DNA of 64,000 nucleotides from Vibrio gigantis (GTDB lineage: Bacteria; Pseudomonadota; Gammaproteobacteria; Enterobacterales; Vibrionaceae): NCBI RefSeq assembly GCF_024347515.1, contig NZ_AP025492.1, positions 620,001-684,000 on the forward strand, given 5' to 3'. Numbering within the stretch: the first letter of the stretch is position 1; every line of letters begins with the position of its first letter. The position numbers and the translations under genes were made by a program. The notes beneath the pieces were generated by a model that saw nothing but the letters and a program-made list of their open reading frames with translations, did not search any database and was not told the origin of the DNA. Shown here one piece after another: positions 7,394 to 15,316 of this stretch.

Positions 7394-9343
7394 ATGTTTT
7401 TCCGAATTGGTAATACGAAGGTTGCTGTGGCTGCATCGGCAATCTTGTCTTCATTTTCACTGGCTCCGATGGCTTTGGCGAGCAATGCCTCTGAGCTAGA
7501 AATGCAGCGTGATGTTTATGATAGAGCGCAAGAGGTTTTAGACAACCGTGATCTAAAAGCTTACTCCGCGCTGCGTAACAAAATTCAAACATACCCTTTA
7601 ACACCTTACACTGATTATCGAGCCTTTCTGATTGGCTTAGGTGAGCGCACGCCTGCTGAGGTCGATGCTTTTATTGAAGAAAACAAGGCACTCCCATTTT
7701 CTAATCGAATGCGTGCGCCTTACTTGGATTCATTGGCTTCTCAAAAGCAGTGGAAGACGATCCTTGAGTTTCAAGCTAAAGAGCCCGTAGGTGAAAAATA
7801 CCAATGTATCTATTACCGAGCACATTACGAGCAAGGTAATCAAGAGCTCGCCTTTAAAGGGGCTAAACAGCTTTGGTTAAGTGGTAGTGGTATTGATGAC
7901 GCTTGTGATCCGCTATTTAAAACCTGGGATCAAGCAGGGCTAAGAACCGATGAACTGATTCTGGAGAGGATGCTGTTAGCATTTGAAGGCCGTAATGGTA
8001 AGTTAATGAGTTATCTGATTAAGCAATTAGATAACGATGAGTCAATTGCTCAAGCTAAGCAGATGAAGGCGTTGTACAACAAGCCTGAAAATGTACTCGC
8101 GTTTGCTAAGAAAAATCCTGCGAATGAATTTAATCAAGCTCAAACCGAATTTGCTTTTGAGAAGTTAGCAAGGAAGTCATCAAGCAGTGCTCAAGAGGTG
8201 TTTGACGATGTCATCAAGGCTCAGAAATTCTCAAAAGAGAAATCTCAAGAGCTAGCTGATTACCTAACGTTTCGCCTGATTAACACAGATTCTGAAGAGT
8301 TGATGGAGTGGCGAGACGAGATGCTCGCGAATTCATCAAAGCAAGTTTTGCTGGAAAGACGTGCTCGCTTAGCGATTCAGCATGCCGATTGGACGGGCTT
8401 GAAAGAGTGGATAGCGCGCTTGGATGATAAACATCAGGCTTCGCTCCGTTGGCAATATTGGCAGGGCAGAGCTGAAATCGCGACGAGCGACACTGATAAA
8501 GGCAATAAGCGACTGTCAGATATTTTAGGGAAGCGTAACTTCTATAGTGTTGCGGCTGCAAAGCAGTTGGGTAAACCGATTCAATATCCAACTTCTACGT
8601 TGAAATACAATCCAGAAACAGTGAAGCCTTTTAGCACTTCGCTGATTCGTATCGATGAACTGATCACTCGCGATAAAATTGCCGCAGCCAAAAGTGAATG
8701 GCGCTGGTTACTGAGCAATGCAGATAAAGAGCAAAAAGAGATGCTTGCCGCTTACGCTGCGACACAGCGTTGGAATCACTTTACTGTCATTGCGAGTATT
8801 TCAGCGAAAATGTGGGATAACATTGCGTTGCGTTTCCCGGTCGCTCATAAGTGGTGGTTTAACTTCTACGCAGAGAAGCATGATATTGACCCAATCACTT
8901 TGATGTCTCTAGCAAGACAAGAGAGCGCGATGGATTCAGAAGCTCGTTCTCCGGTTGGTGCGCGTGGCGTCATGCAAATCATGCCAAAGACAGCGCAATA
9001 CACGGCTAATAAGCACAAGATTAAGTACAAGGGTAGCGATGATCTTTACGATGTCGGCAAGAATATCGAAATTGGCAGTCACTACTTAGATGGCCTACTT
9101 GCTCAATATGATGATAACCGTATCTTTGCCTTTGCGGCTTATAATGCTGGCCCTAGCCGTGTGAAGCAGTGGCGTTCACGCAGTGATGAAAAGCTCGATG
9201 CTTTTGCGTTTATCGAAATGATTCCATTCAAAGAGACTCGGGGGTATGTTCAAAATATCTTGATGTTTGAGACCTATTATCGAGATATCTTGGGCGAGAA
9301 AGGGGCGTTTTTAGCACCCCATGAGGTACAAACGAAATACTAA
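7394..9343 (+). CDS. slt: Soluble lytic murein transglycosylase Slt (Slt70 type)
   Basis: A periplasmic exo-lytic transglycosylase of about 649 residues. The chosen ATG at 7394 has AAGGAAAGAG just upstream and starts a clean signal peptide (KVAVAASAILSSFSLAPMALA). An in-frame ATG at 7337 would add 19 residues in front of the signal and lacks a good ribosome binding site. The long alpha-helical ring domain fills the first two thirds. The C-terminal SLT domain has ARQESAMD with the catalytic Glu near residue 505, then GARGVMQIMP and AYNAGPSRV. It releases anhydro-muropeptides that feed NagZ and AnmK. trpR follows as in V. cholerae, but after a terminator. Confidence 0.95.
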   Translation: MFFRIGNTKVAVAASAILSSFSLAPMALASNASELEMQRDVYDRAQEVLDNRDLKAYSALRNKIQTYPLTPYTDYRAFLIGLGERTPAEVDAFIEENKALPFSNRMRAPYLDSLASQKQWKTILEFQAKEPVGEKYQCIYYRAHYEQGNQELAFKGAKQLWLSGSGIDDACDPLFKTWDQAGLRTDELILERMLLAFEGRNGKLMSYLIKQLDNDESIAQAKQMKALYNKPENVLAFAKKNPANEFNQAQTEFAFEKLARKSSSSAQEVFDDVIKAQKFSKEKSQELADYLTFRLINTDSEELMEWRDEMLANSSKQVLLERRARLAIQHADWTGLKEWIARLDDKHQASLRWQYWQGRAEIATSDTDKGNKRLSDILGKRNFYSVAAAKQLGKPIQYPTSTLKYNPETVKPFSTSLIRIDELITRDKIAAAKSEWRWLLSNADKEQKEMLAAYAATQRWNHFTVIASISAKMWDNIALRFPVAHKWWFNFYAEKHDIDPITLMSLARQESAMDSEARSPVGARGVMQIMPKTAQYTANKHKIKYKGSDDLYDVGKNIEIGSHYLDGLLAQYDDNRIFAFAAYNAGPSRVKQWRSRSDEKLDAFAFIEMIPFKETRGYVQNILMFETYYRDILGEKGAFLAPHEVQTKY

Positions 9344-9380
9344 GCCTTCGGCGTTTGACTCGAAACTGAGTCAGAATAAA

Positions 9381-9418
9381 GGCAGTGAGTGCGAACCATT
9401 TCCACTTACTGCCTTTTT
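9381..9418 (+). terminator. Intrinsic terminator after slt
   Basis: GGCAGTGAGT pairs with ACTTACTGCC (one G-T pair) around a 13-base loop, followed by five T. Confidence 0.8.
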
Positions 9419-9515
9419 ACATTGGATCGCATCAAGTGTTTCGGTATAAAGTGTTAAATGCTTTCAATCGTTAAGCGACTCTTCAAAGTCAGAATTTAAA
9501 AGTAAGTGTAGAGAT

Positions 9516-9809
9516 ATGGCATCACAACCTGAATATGATAATTGGCAACAACTGATGGACTTGGTAAAGACGGCTGTCGAAAAAGATCAGCACGAGCTGT
9601 TGTTGACCATGATGATGACACCAGACGAGCGGGATGCTCTGGTTGCTCGAATTAATATCTTCTGTGAGCTGATGAAAGGCGATATGTCTCAACGACAGGT
9701 GAGTCAAATGCTTGGAGTAGGCGTCGCGACGATAACCAGAGGTTCGAATGAGCTAAAGGCTAAATCTGAACAAGAGAAAGCCGTGATCGCTGACCTATTG
9801 CTTAAGTAA
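9516..9809 (+). CDS. trpR: Trp operon repressor TrpR
   Basis: A 97-residue all-helical dimeric repressor that uses tryptophan as co-repressor at the trp and related operons. The helix-turn-helix is readable as MSQRQVSQMLGVGVATITRGSNELK near residues 56-80, matching the E. coli reading head pattern. The length is a little shorter than the E. coli 108 because of trimmed ends. It lies downstream of slt as in enterics. I found no good CTAG-type trp operator in its own short upstream region, so autoregulation is not supported here. It is followed by a strong terminator. Confidence 0.95.
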   Translation: MASQPEYDNWQQLMDLVKTAVEKDQHELLLTMMMTPDERDALVARINIFCELMKGDMSQRQVSQMLGVGVATITRGSNELKAKSEQEKAVIADLLLK

Positions 9810-9838
9810 TAACAGAGTTAATCCATCACTGATATAGT

Positions 9839-9860
9839 ACGAATACGAATACGAATTCGA
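9839..9860. repeat. Short CGAATA tandem run
   Basis: Three near-copies of a 6-bp unit (CGAATA, CGAATA, CGAATT) lie just before the trpR terminator. It is probably chance or slippage. Confidence 0.5.
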
Positions 9861-9861
9861 T

Positions 9862-9890
9862 AAAAACGCTAACTGGATGTTAGCGTTTTT
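9862..9890 (+). terminator. Intrinsic terminator after trpR, possibly bidirectional
   Basis: AAAAACGCTAAC/GTTAGCGTTTTT with a 5-base loop. The A-run on the left means it can also serve yjjX on the minus strand. Confidence 0.85.
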
Positions 9891-9935
9891 TGTTTTTGAA
9901 GATTGCTCTCAAAGTCTTCGAAGTTAAACGAAGCA

Positions 9936-10457
9936 TTAGATAGGAAAGTGCTCAGGATTTACAAATGGGATCAGCGCTAAAATTAAAGCCTGATGATAAA
10001 CAGAACTTCGTGACAGTTGATTATGTGTCAGTAGGCCAATCGCCCCACCTTTCTGTTTGATATTGTCGGTACCAAACACTTCATCCATCACATCACCTAA
10101 CTCGTTTGCATGCTCTAGCTTCTTAAGCACGGCTGGTGGCAGCATCAGGCTTGCTGAACGAGACTCTCCACGTTGACCATTCGCTTCGATCACCATCCAC
10201 GCAAAGGTGACGTTTTTTTCTATTCCCGCTTCTAGGCCAACATAGAAGTCTGCATTGGGCTGAGCTTGAGCTGCGTTGTGGACACGATTCACGGCACCTT
10301 GATAGGTTTCATCATTGCTCATCGGTTGATCGGCGACACCACTAGGGACATTGATGCCTTTGAAATCAAACTCAGTATTCGGAAAAGCAGATAAGAACGC
10401 ACTTTTAACGGCGTTTATTTTAGCTGGGTTCAGCGATGCGATGATTACAGATTTCAT
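9936..10457 (-). CDS. yjjX: Inosine/xanthosine triphosphatase YjjX
   Basis: A 173-residue cytoplasmic house-cleaning enzyme of the NTPase_I-T / DUF84 family, which hydrolyses ITP and XTP. The N-terminus shows IIASLNPAKINAVKSAF, the nucleotide-binding loop of the family. GAVNRVHNA and DFYVGLEAGIE follow, then a C-terminal GAIGLLT segment. It overlaps the end of the upstream GGDEF/EAL gene by 38 bp on the same strand, so translation of the two may be coupled. Confidence 0.9.
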   Translation of the reverse strand: MKSVIIASLNPAKINAVKSAFLSAFPNTEFDFKGINVPSGVADQPMSNDETYQGAVNRVHNAAQAQPNADFYVGLEAGIEKNVTFAWMVIEANGQRGESRSASLMLPPAVLKKLEHANELGDVMDEVFGTDNIKQKGGAIGLLTHNQLSRSSVYHQALILALIPFVNPEHFPI

Positions 10458-12798
10458 GTGTCAGATTCTTTTTGTTGTCGATTAGATTGAGTTGATGTTG
10501 TCGGTACCATTCACTCAACTCTTCTAATGGCATAGGTTTACCAAAGTAATAGCCTTGCAGCATATCGCACTGTGCATCCAGTAACCACTGGTGCATGCCT
10601 TGAGTTTCAATACCTTCGGCGGTGACCTTTTTCCCCTGAGCATGACATAACCCGATGACCGGTTTTACTATGTTCTGGTTATCGGTCTCAATTAAGGTAT
10701 CTAAAAACGCTTTATCCAATTTAATTTTCTGAGTTGGATACTGCACCAGTTGAGTGATAGAGGTGTAACCGGAACCAAAATCATCAATCGCTAAGCGGTA
10801 GCCCATGCATGACAGTTTGTTCAGCAGTGGAAAGCCTTCTGAATTTGAGTAAAAGGTTTCGGTTATCTCAAAATCGATAAGGCTAGGTGGGATGCGATTT
10901 AACTCAGCGTGTTCTTGAATGAAGTCTGCAAGATCCGTAGTTTCAATGCCAGCAGAAGATAAGTTGATCGACAATTGAATTGAGTGATCAAATTGAGCCT
11001 GAAGCCGATGGAATGAAGCAAATGCATTCTCTATTACCCAGCGGTCAACATGTTCGAATAACCCGGTTTGTTCGGCAATTGGAATGAATTCATCCGGTGG
11101 AACCAAACCAAGTTGCTTCGAATTCCAGCGTAATAACACCTCAACGCCAATAACATCAGTCCCAGTTGAATCCATATAGGGCATGTAAACGAGCCTGAAT
11201 TCATCATTAAAATTCTTATCTCTAAGCGCTCGTTCAATGTTTGCTTGGCGCTGAATAGTCTTGTCTAAATCTCGTGAATAGTCAGCAAATTGATTTTTAC
11301 CGGCACGCTTGGCTTGGTACATCGCGGTATCTGCGTTCGACAGTAGGTTCTCGATCGAATCGCCATCGTTAGGGTAGGTCGCAATGCCAATACTGACTGT
11401 AATTGGGAAGGTGCCAGATTCGGTGACAAAGCCTTTTTGCAGTGGAGTCAGTAAATCATTCGAGAATCGATGTGCGATATTTCCTCGGTGACTAGGAGCA
11501 TTAATGTAGACAACGAACTCGTCACCAGAAAGTCGAGCAGGCATGCAATGAGCGTCGAACTCAGCTTTATAGTGGTGACAAATATCTGAAATACGCTGAG
11601 CAAAAGAGACCAGAATCGAGTCGCCGATTTGATGTCCGTATTTGTCGTTCACAAACTTGAAGTTATCCAAGTCAAAGTAGAGAACCCAGGTTTCGGTATT
11701 TGAACTCGGTTTTGGCAAAGATTGCTGAACGAAGGTTTGAAACTGATGCCTATTAGCGATTTGGGTTAACTGATCATTTTCAGCTAAGAGCTTGGTTTGC
11801 TGGTAGGTGTTATCTAGCTCTTGGTACATGTCATAAAAACGCTGTGATAGGCGGCCAAGCTCATCACGAGAGCCTAAGCGCTCAATGTTCTTTCGTTGTT
11901 TTTTTTCTACTTGCTGTAGCTGTCGATCGAGCCGTGTTATCGGAGTAATCACAGTGCGAGAAAGAAGCATAAGTAGTAGAACGACAGTCACAAACGCAGA
12001 CAGTGCGAATGACAAACTCAGCTTATTCCAAATGGAATTGAGCTTGTTTTCCAACAGGAATTGCGCCGGGTCGACCGTGGCGTACAACTCTGGTGCAAGC
12101 TTGACTGAGTGAGTGACATCACTTTCTAAAGAAACCGCTATGGATGTGAAGAACAAGCTGGTTTGGTAGTCGAACTCAATCTGCTTTCTAAGCGCATTAA
12201 ATTTGTCGAGAGAAACAGATACAACAACAAAGAACGCATCGTTGGGTTGATTGCCAACGGTTGGGGAAATCGCTTGTCGAGCTATCTTTTCATAGTGAAC
12301 CAACATTCCTTCGCCTTGAGAGTTTTGAATATAGTTGGTACTTGATGTTGCTAGGGTGCTTTGATAATGCTGGTCAACGTACTTCAATATTTTATTGTCA
12401 ATTTGAGTGCGTGAGTCGTTGCTATTATCCGCGTAATAACGCAGTTTTCGGTCACCATTGAGAAGCGCTAAACCCGTATAGCTTTCATCGTCATCTTGCA
12501 GAAAATGTATAGCTTCTCGAAGGTTATTAGCCAATTCAAGATCGCGGGATAGATTTTGGTCTGTGAGAAAGTAACGTTTCACCATGTCACTTTGGGTCAA
12601 GGTGTAAGAGTAGCTATTGAGGAACGAACGAGATTGACGAAAGTATCCGGCTAGTTTTTCCATGTTCAGCTGAAGTGCGTTGTCTTCGCGTTTGATGAAG
12701 CTGCTTTTCTGCGTCGAATAAATAATATAGCTAGAAGCCGCGGTACTGATCAGTATCACAGGGGTTATCAGTAGTAAGATTTTAGTACTTAGCTTCAT
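10420..12798 (-). CDS. Membrane GGDEF-EAL protein (cyclic di-GMP turnover)
   Basis: About 792 residues. An N-terminal membrane helix (ILLLITPVILISTAASSYII) is followed by a periplasmic sensor of about 230 residues and a second helix (FALSAFVTVVLLLMLLSRTV) with a HAMP-like stretch. GGDEF and EAL domains end the protein. The cyclase motif is SGDEF, an accepted active variant. The phosphodiesterase signature is EVL instead of EAL, but NLS, the FEITE Glu, IDDFGSGY, the KLDK lysine, AEGIE and QGYYFGKP are all kept. Both activities are thus possible, with phosphodiesterase likely. The ATG at 12798 was preferred to a GTG five codons upstream; neither has a clear ribosome binding site. It overlaps yjjX by 38 bp. 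Confidence 0.9.
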   Translation of the reverse strand: MKLSTKILLLITPVILISTAASSYIIYSTQKSSFIKREDNALQLNMEKLAGYFRQSRSFLNSYSYTLTQSDMVKRYFLTDQNLSRDLELANNLREAIHFLQDDDESYTGLALLNGDRKLRYYADNSNDSRTQIDNKILKYVDQHYQSTLATSSTNYIQNSQGEGMLVHYEKIARQAISPTVGNQPNDAFFVVVSVSLDKFNALRKQIEFDYQTSLFFTSIAVSLESDVTHSVKLAPELYATVDPAQFLLENKLNSIWNKLSLSFALSAFVTVVLLLMLLSRTVITPITRLDRQLQQVEKKQRKNIERLGSRDELGRLSQRFYDMYQELDNTYQQTKLLAENDQLTQIANRHQFQTFVQQSLPKPSSNTETWVLYFDLDNFKFVNDKYGHQIGDSILVSFAQRISDICHHYKAEFDAHCMPARLSGDEFVVYINAPSHRGNIAHRFSNDLLTPLQKGFVTESGTFPITVSIGIATYPNDGDSIENLLSNADTAMYQAKRAGKNQFADYSRDLDKTIQRQANIERALRDKNFNDEFRLVYMPYMDSTGTDVIGVEVLLRWNSKQLGLVPPDEFIPIAEQTGLFEHVDRWVIENAFASFHRLQAQFDHSIQLSINLSSAGIETTDLADFIQEHAELNRIPPSLIDFEITETFYSNSEGFPLLNKLSCMGYRLAIDDFGSGYTSITQLVQYPTQKIKLDKAFLDTLIETDNQNIVKPVIGLCHAQGKKVTAEGIETQGMHQWLLDAQCDMLQGYYFGKPMPLEELSEWYRQHQLNLIDNKKNLTHEICNHRIAEPS

Positions 12799-13114
12799 AG
12801 TTAATGACAACACTATTTATAAATTAAGCGCGTAAGTTTATGTTACTTAATGCTTACTCGCTATTAATTACACGTAGTTCGATGATTTCCTGTGAAGGGG
12901 GTAAGATTTTGTCTTTATTGATAAAAAAGCCAGTAATGAGTTTTTTTAGAATATATTGAACGATTGAGGCTGATAGGAGTGTACAGCTAGTGAAATAACC
13001 GATTCATATCTCAGGAATACGCGCAGTACGAATTAATTTTACTAGTTGTTGGTTTTTAGCATTTGGCCTACTGTAGGCCAAATGCTTTAGCTAAAAGCTG
13101 ATATTCGCTCTCAA
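12799..13114. other. Intergenic region upstream of the GGDEF-EAL gene and downstream of pheA
   Basis: AT-rich, no plausible gene. It should hold the promoter of the GGDEF-EAL gene. Its one clear structure is the inverted repeat at 13058-13086. Confidence 0.6.
13058..13086. repeat. Perfect 13-bp inverted repeat just beyond pheA
   Basis: AGCATTTGGCCTA and TAGGCCAAATGCT with a 3-base loop lie about 30 bp past the pheA stop. The stem is strong but there is no T-run on the pheA strand. It may be a 3' end stabiliser or an atypical terminator. Confidence 0.7.
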
Positions 13115-14290
13115 CTATGACAACTTAACTTGAGTCGCTTTGATGTTCTCACTTGGGTAGCAGCCCAACACTTTAAGGTGGCGAGTAATGGCTGTTAGTT
13201 CCGTTATCGCTTGTTGCATATTATCCGAATCCAGATGTGCTTCTAAATCGACATAGAACATCTCTTCCCAAGGATTGCCCATAATAGGACGAGATTCTAG
13301 TTTGGTCATGTTGATACCTAAGCGTTGTAAGATCAGTAGTGTCTCTACCAAAGAACCCGCTTCTTGGGATGTCGACATGATGAGTGTCGTCTTGGCTGGT
13401 ATTTGCGTTGATACTTCAACCGGTTTACGTGCTACAACGATGAAACGAGTGTGGTTCTCAGTTTGGTTTGCAATGTTACCTTGGATAGGTTGTAGGCCGT
13501 AAAGCTTACCGCTCGATGCATTGCCTATCGCTGCCACATCATCGCCGTCCAGGTCTTTCACCTTTTTCATTGCATCCGCTGTACTTGCGCAAGACTCAAG
13601 GCTGACACCTTTAAGGCGACTCAAAAATTCACTGCACTGTTGGTGAGGTTGTGGGTGTGAATAGAGGGTTTTGATGTCTTCTAAACGAATATCATTTTTG
13701 GCAACAAGGCAATGCTCAATCGGTTGAGATAGTTCACCAACGATATAAAGCGTTGTGTGTTGCAGTAGGTCGTAGACCTCGTTAATGGAACCTGAACTGG
13801 TGTTCTCGATAGGTAGCACACCGTAGTCAGCGTGGCCAGATTCTACCGTTGATGCCACTTCTTTGAAGTGATTGCAGTTCAGTTCAATCAACTCCATATT
13901 CTTGCGGCTGAAATATTCACGGCTAGCAAGGTGCGAGTAAGAGCCTTTAGAACCTAAGAATGCAACGCGAGCCAATGGTTTACGGCTTTGCGGGTTCGCA
14001 AGATTTTGTAGGTATGACTGTTGCAGTAGGACTGAATCTTCAATGATGGTGTGAAACAGCTTAGTAATGTACTGAGCATCCAATTCGTACTTATCTTTGC
14101 CGTTGTTGATCAGTTTAACCAACAGTTGTTGTTCTCTTACTGCATCACGAACTGGCTTTGATGTTTCTACCTTGCTTTTAGCGACTTCGATACTTAGCTT
14201 GCGACGCTCTGAAAGTAGCTTAAGCAGTTCGTCATCTAAATCATTAAGACGAAGGCGGATATCATCCAGTGAAATTGAGCGGTCAGTCAT
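13115..14290 (-). CDS. pheA: Bifunctional chorismate mutase / prephenate dehydratase PheA
   Basis: This 391-residue enzyme makes prephenate and then phenylpyruvate for phenylalanine. Residues 1 to about 95 are the AroQ mutase (DDIRLRLNDLDDELLKLLSERRKLS). The dehydratase follows at about 107-285 with FLGSKGSYSHLA and the catalytic ENTSSGSINEVYDLLQ segment. A C-terminal ACT domain ends the protein, with ESRPIMGNPWEEMFYVDL, the phenylalanine-binding motif. The second regulatory motif, GALV in E. coli, is GSLV here, a mild change. Expression is controlled by the leader peptide and attenuator just upstream. The gene order raiA-pheL-pheA matches E. coli. Confidence 0.96.
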   Translation of the reverse strand: MTDRSISLDDIRLRLNDLDDELLKLLSERRKLSIEVAKSKVETSKPVRDAVREQQLLVKLINNGKDKYELDAQYITKLFHTIIEDSVLLQQSYLQNLANPQSRKPLARVAFLGSKGSYSHLASREYFSRKNMELIELNCNHFKEVASTVESGHADYGVLPIENTSSGSINEVYDLLQHTTLYIVGELSQPIEHCLVAKNDIRLEDIKTLYSHPQPHQQCSEFLSRLKGVSLESCASTADAMKKVKDLDGDDVAAIGNASSGKLYGLQPIQGNIANQTENHTRFIVVARKPVEVSTQIPAKTTLIMSTSQEAGSLVETLLILQRLGINMTKLESRPIMGNPWEEMFYVDLEAHLDSDNMQQAITELTAITRHLKVLGCYPSENIKATQVKLS

Positions 14291-14304
14291 AAATGTGTCC
14301 TTAT

Positions 14305-14330
14305 AAAAAAGCCTCCCTAGTGTGGGAGGC
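14305..14330 (-). terminator. pheA attenuator terminator
   Basis: On the minus strand GCCTCCC/GGGAGGC with a 6-base loop is followed by six T, only about 15 bases before the pheA ATG. The first arm can instead pair with an upstream GGAGGCT at 14369-14375, giving the alternative antiterminator. Confidence 0.9.
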
Positions 14331-14375
14331 TTCTTGTTCGTTTTTGACTTGTTTTTCTAAAACGACTTAGCCTCC
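14325..14375 (-). promoter_or_regulatory. pheA antiterminator pairing
   Basis: GGAGGCT (14369-14375, just after the leader peptide stop) is complementary to AGCCTCC (14325-14331), the 5' arm of the terminator. A ribosome stalled at the Phe codons would leave the upstream arm free to form this hairpin and allow read-through. Confidence 0.75.
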
Positions 14376-14378
14376 GAT

Positions 14379-14426
14379 TTACGGAAGAAAAAAGAAGTCA
14401 AAAATAAACAAAGATTGAGTTTGCAT
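14379..14426 (-). CDS. pheL: pheA operon leader peptide PheL
   Basis: A 15-codon reading frame encodes MQTQSLFIFDFFFLP: five Phe in seven residues (positions 7-13), then a stop immediately before the antiterminator arm. Composition, position between promoter and attenuator, and strand match the E. coli pheL system, in which scarcity of charged tRNA-Phe stalls the ribosome. It is too short for routine gene finding. The peptide sequence differs from E. coli PheL, as is usual for leaders. Confidence 0.9.
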   Translation of the reverse strand: MQTQSLFIFDFFFLP

Positions 14427-14456
14427 AAAAAGTGATTGTTTTATGAATGTTTAAAC

Positions 14457-14485
14457 ACAATAAGCAAGCGAGCTACGAGCGTCAA
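14457..14485 (-). promoter_or_regulatory. pheL-pheA promoter
   Basis: On the minus strand TTGACG, a 17-bp spacer and TATTGT, near-consensus sigma-70 elements placed about 30 bp upstream of the pheL ATG. Confidence 0.8.
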
Positions 14486-14487
14486 GC

Positions 14488-14518
14488 AAAAAAATAGCGC
14501 CCTGAGGCGCTATTTTTT
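14488..14518 (-). terminator. Intrinsic terminator after raiA
   Basis: AATAGCGCC/GGCGCTATT with a 4-base loop and seven T on the minus strand. It sits between the raiA stop and the pheL promoter, so the two units are transcribed separately. Confidence 0.85.
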
Positions 14519-14534
14519 AATCTGTTATCTTTCC

Positions 14535-14870
14535 TTATTCTACTTCAGCTTCTAGCTCTTCGATTTCAGGCTTTTCGGCGCGGCGTGCTTCAGGTTTATG
14601 GCGTAGCTTGTTGAGTTGACGCTCTAGTTTTTGTTCTACTTCGTTGATAGCTACGTAGAGGTCGTCATGAATTGATGAAGCAACAAGTTGGCCTTTTGGT
14701 ACGGTTAGAACCGCTTCAAATTTTTTCTTCTTGTTTGGTTCTTCGCTAAAGCTCGCTTGGCAGCCAATGATGTCTACTTGCCATTTATCCAGCTTTTTAA
14801 ATTTGCTTTCTATGTGATCACGGATTGCAGAGGTAATGTCGATGTTTTTACCAGTGATGTTCATTTTCAT
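14535..14870 (-). CDS. raiA: Ribosome-associated inhibitor A (YfiA/HPF family)
   Basis: A 111-residue protein that binds the 30S decoding region in stationary phase or cold and blocks translation. The family start MNITGKNIDITSAIRDHIESKFKKLDKW and the basic helix VEQKLERQLNKLRHK are present. An acidic tail (EIEELEAEVE) ends it, which makes it RaiA-like rather than the shorter HPF. The start has GAGGAAAA upstream. The order pheA-raiA-bamD-rluD is as in enterics, which supports raiA over hpf. Confidence 0.92.
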   Translation of the reverse strand: MKMNITGKNIDITSAIRDHIESKFKKLDKWQVDIIGCQASFSEEPNKKKKFEAVLTVPKGQLVASSIHDDLYVAINEVEQKLERQLNKLRHKPEARRAEKPEIEELEAEVE

Positions 14871-15199
14871 AGAAGTTTTCCTCTGTTGTATCCCTCATGG
14901 GTTAACTTCAGATTACGACTTTTAGGAATAAAGAATGTGATCTAGATCTTGTTTTTGTTGGGTGGGGTAAGCATTAAAATCAAATGTGATCTTACGCAAG
15001 TCTTGATATGTTTTTGGCGAAAAATGCTTGTTATCCTTATGAAAAACGATAAGTTGAAGGCAAGGCTTCGCTAAAAATTAAACCAGTTTTTAGGGGCGTC
15101 CTACAGCTTATAGAAAGTGCTTGATTGAAATTTGCTCAATAGTATTTTGTGATGCAGAGCACGTGACATAGACAGCTACGTAAGCTTCTTCAGAATTAG
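14871..15199. other. Intergenic region between raiA and the MltF-like gene
   Basis: No gene seen. Near raiA there are two degenerate TGTGATC stretches (about 14937 and 14982), weak CRP-like half sites. The rest carries no structure I can support. Confidence 0.5.
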
Positions 15200-15243
15200 A
15201 TATACAAAAGCCGCATAAGTTTTCTTATGCGGCTTTTGTATAT
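15200..15243 (-). terminator. Perfect 20-bp inverted-repeat terminator
   Basis: The arms ATATACAAAAGCCGCATAAG and its exact complement flank a TTTT loop. The stem holds a GC core with A/T runs on both sides, so it works in either direction. It probably ends the MltF-like transcript on the minus strand and insulates raiA. Confidence 0.8.
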
Positions 15244-15264
15244 TTGGACCTACCTAATACCTTT

Positions 15265-15306
15265 ACTCTCAAACTCTCAAACTCTCAAACTCTCAAACTC
15301 TCAAGT
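15265..15306. repeat. 8-bp tandem repeat (ACTCTCAA, five units)
   Basis: Four perfect copies of ACTCTCAA and a fifth with a TC insertion lie 11 bp beyond the stop of the MltF-like gene. Such microsatellites change copy number by slippage. Placed after the stop, it should not alter the protein. Confidence 0.95.
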
Positions 15307-15316
15307 TAAGGCGCTG

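Noticed and set aside
14936..14995. CRP-like sites upstream of raiA
   Set aside because: Only one half site fits in each case (TGTGATC); the second half is poor, so a CRP call is not supported.
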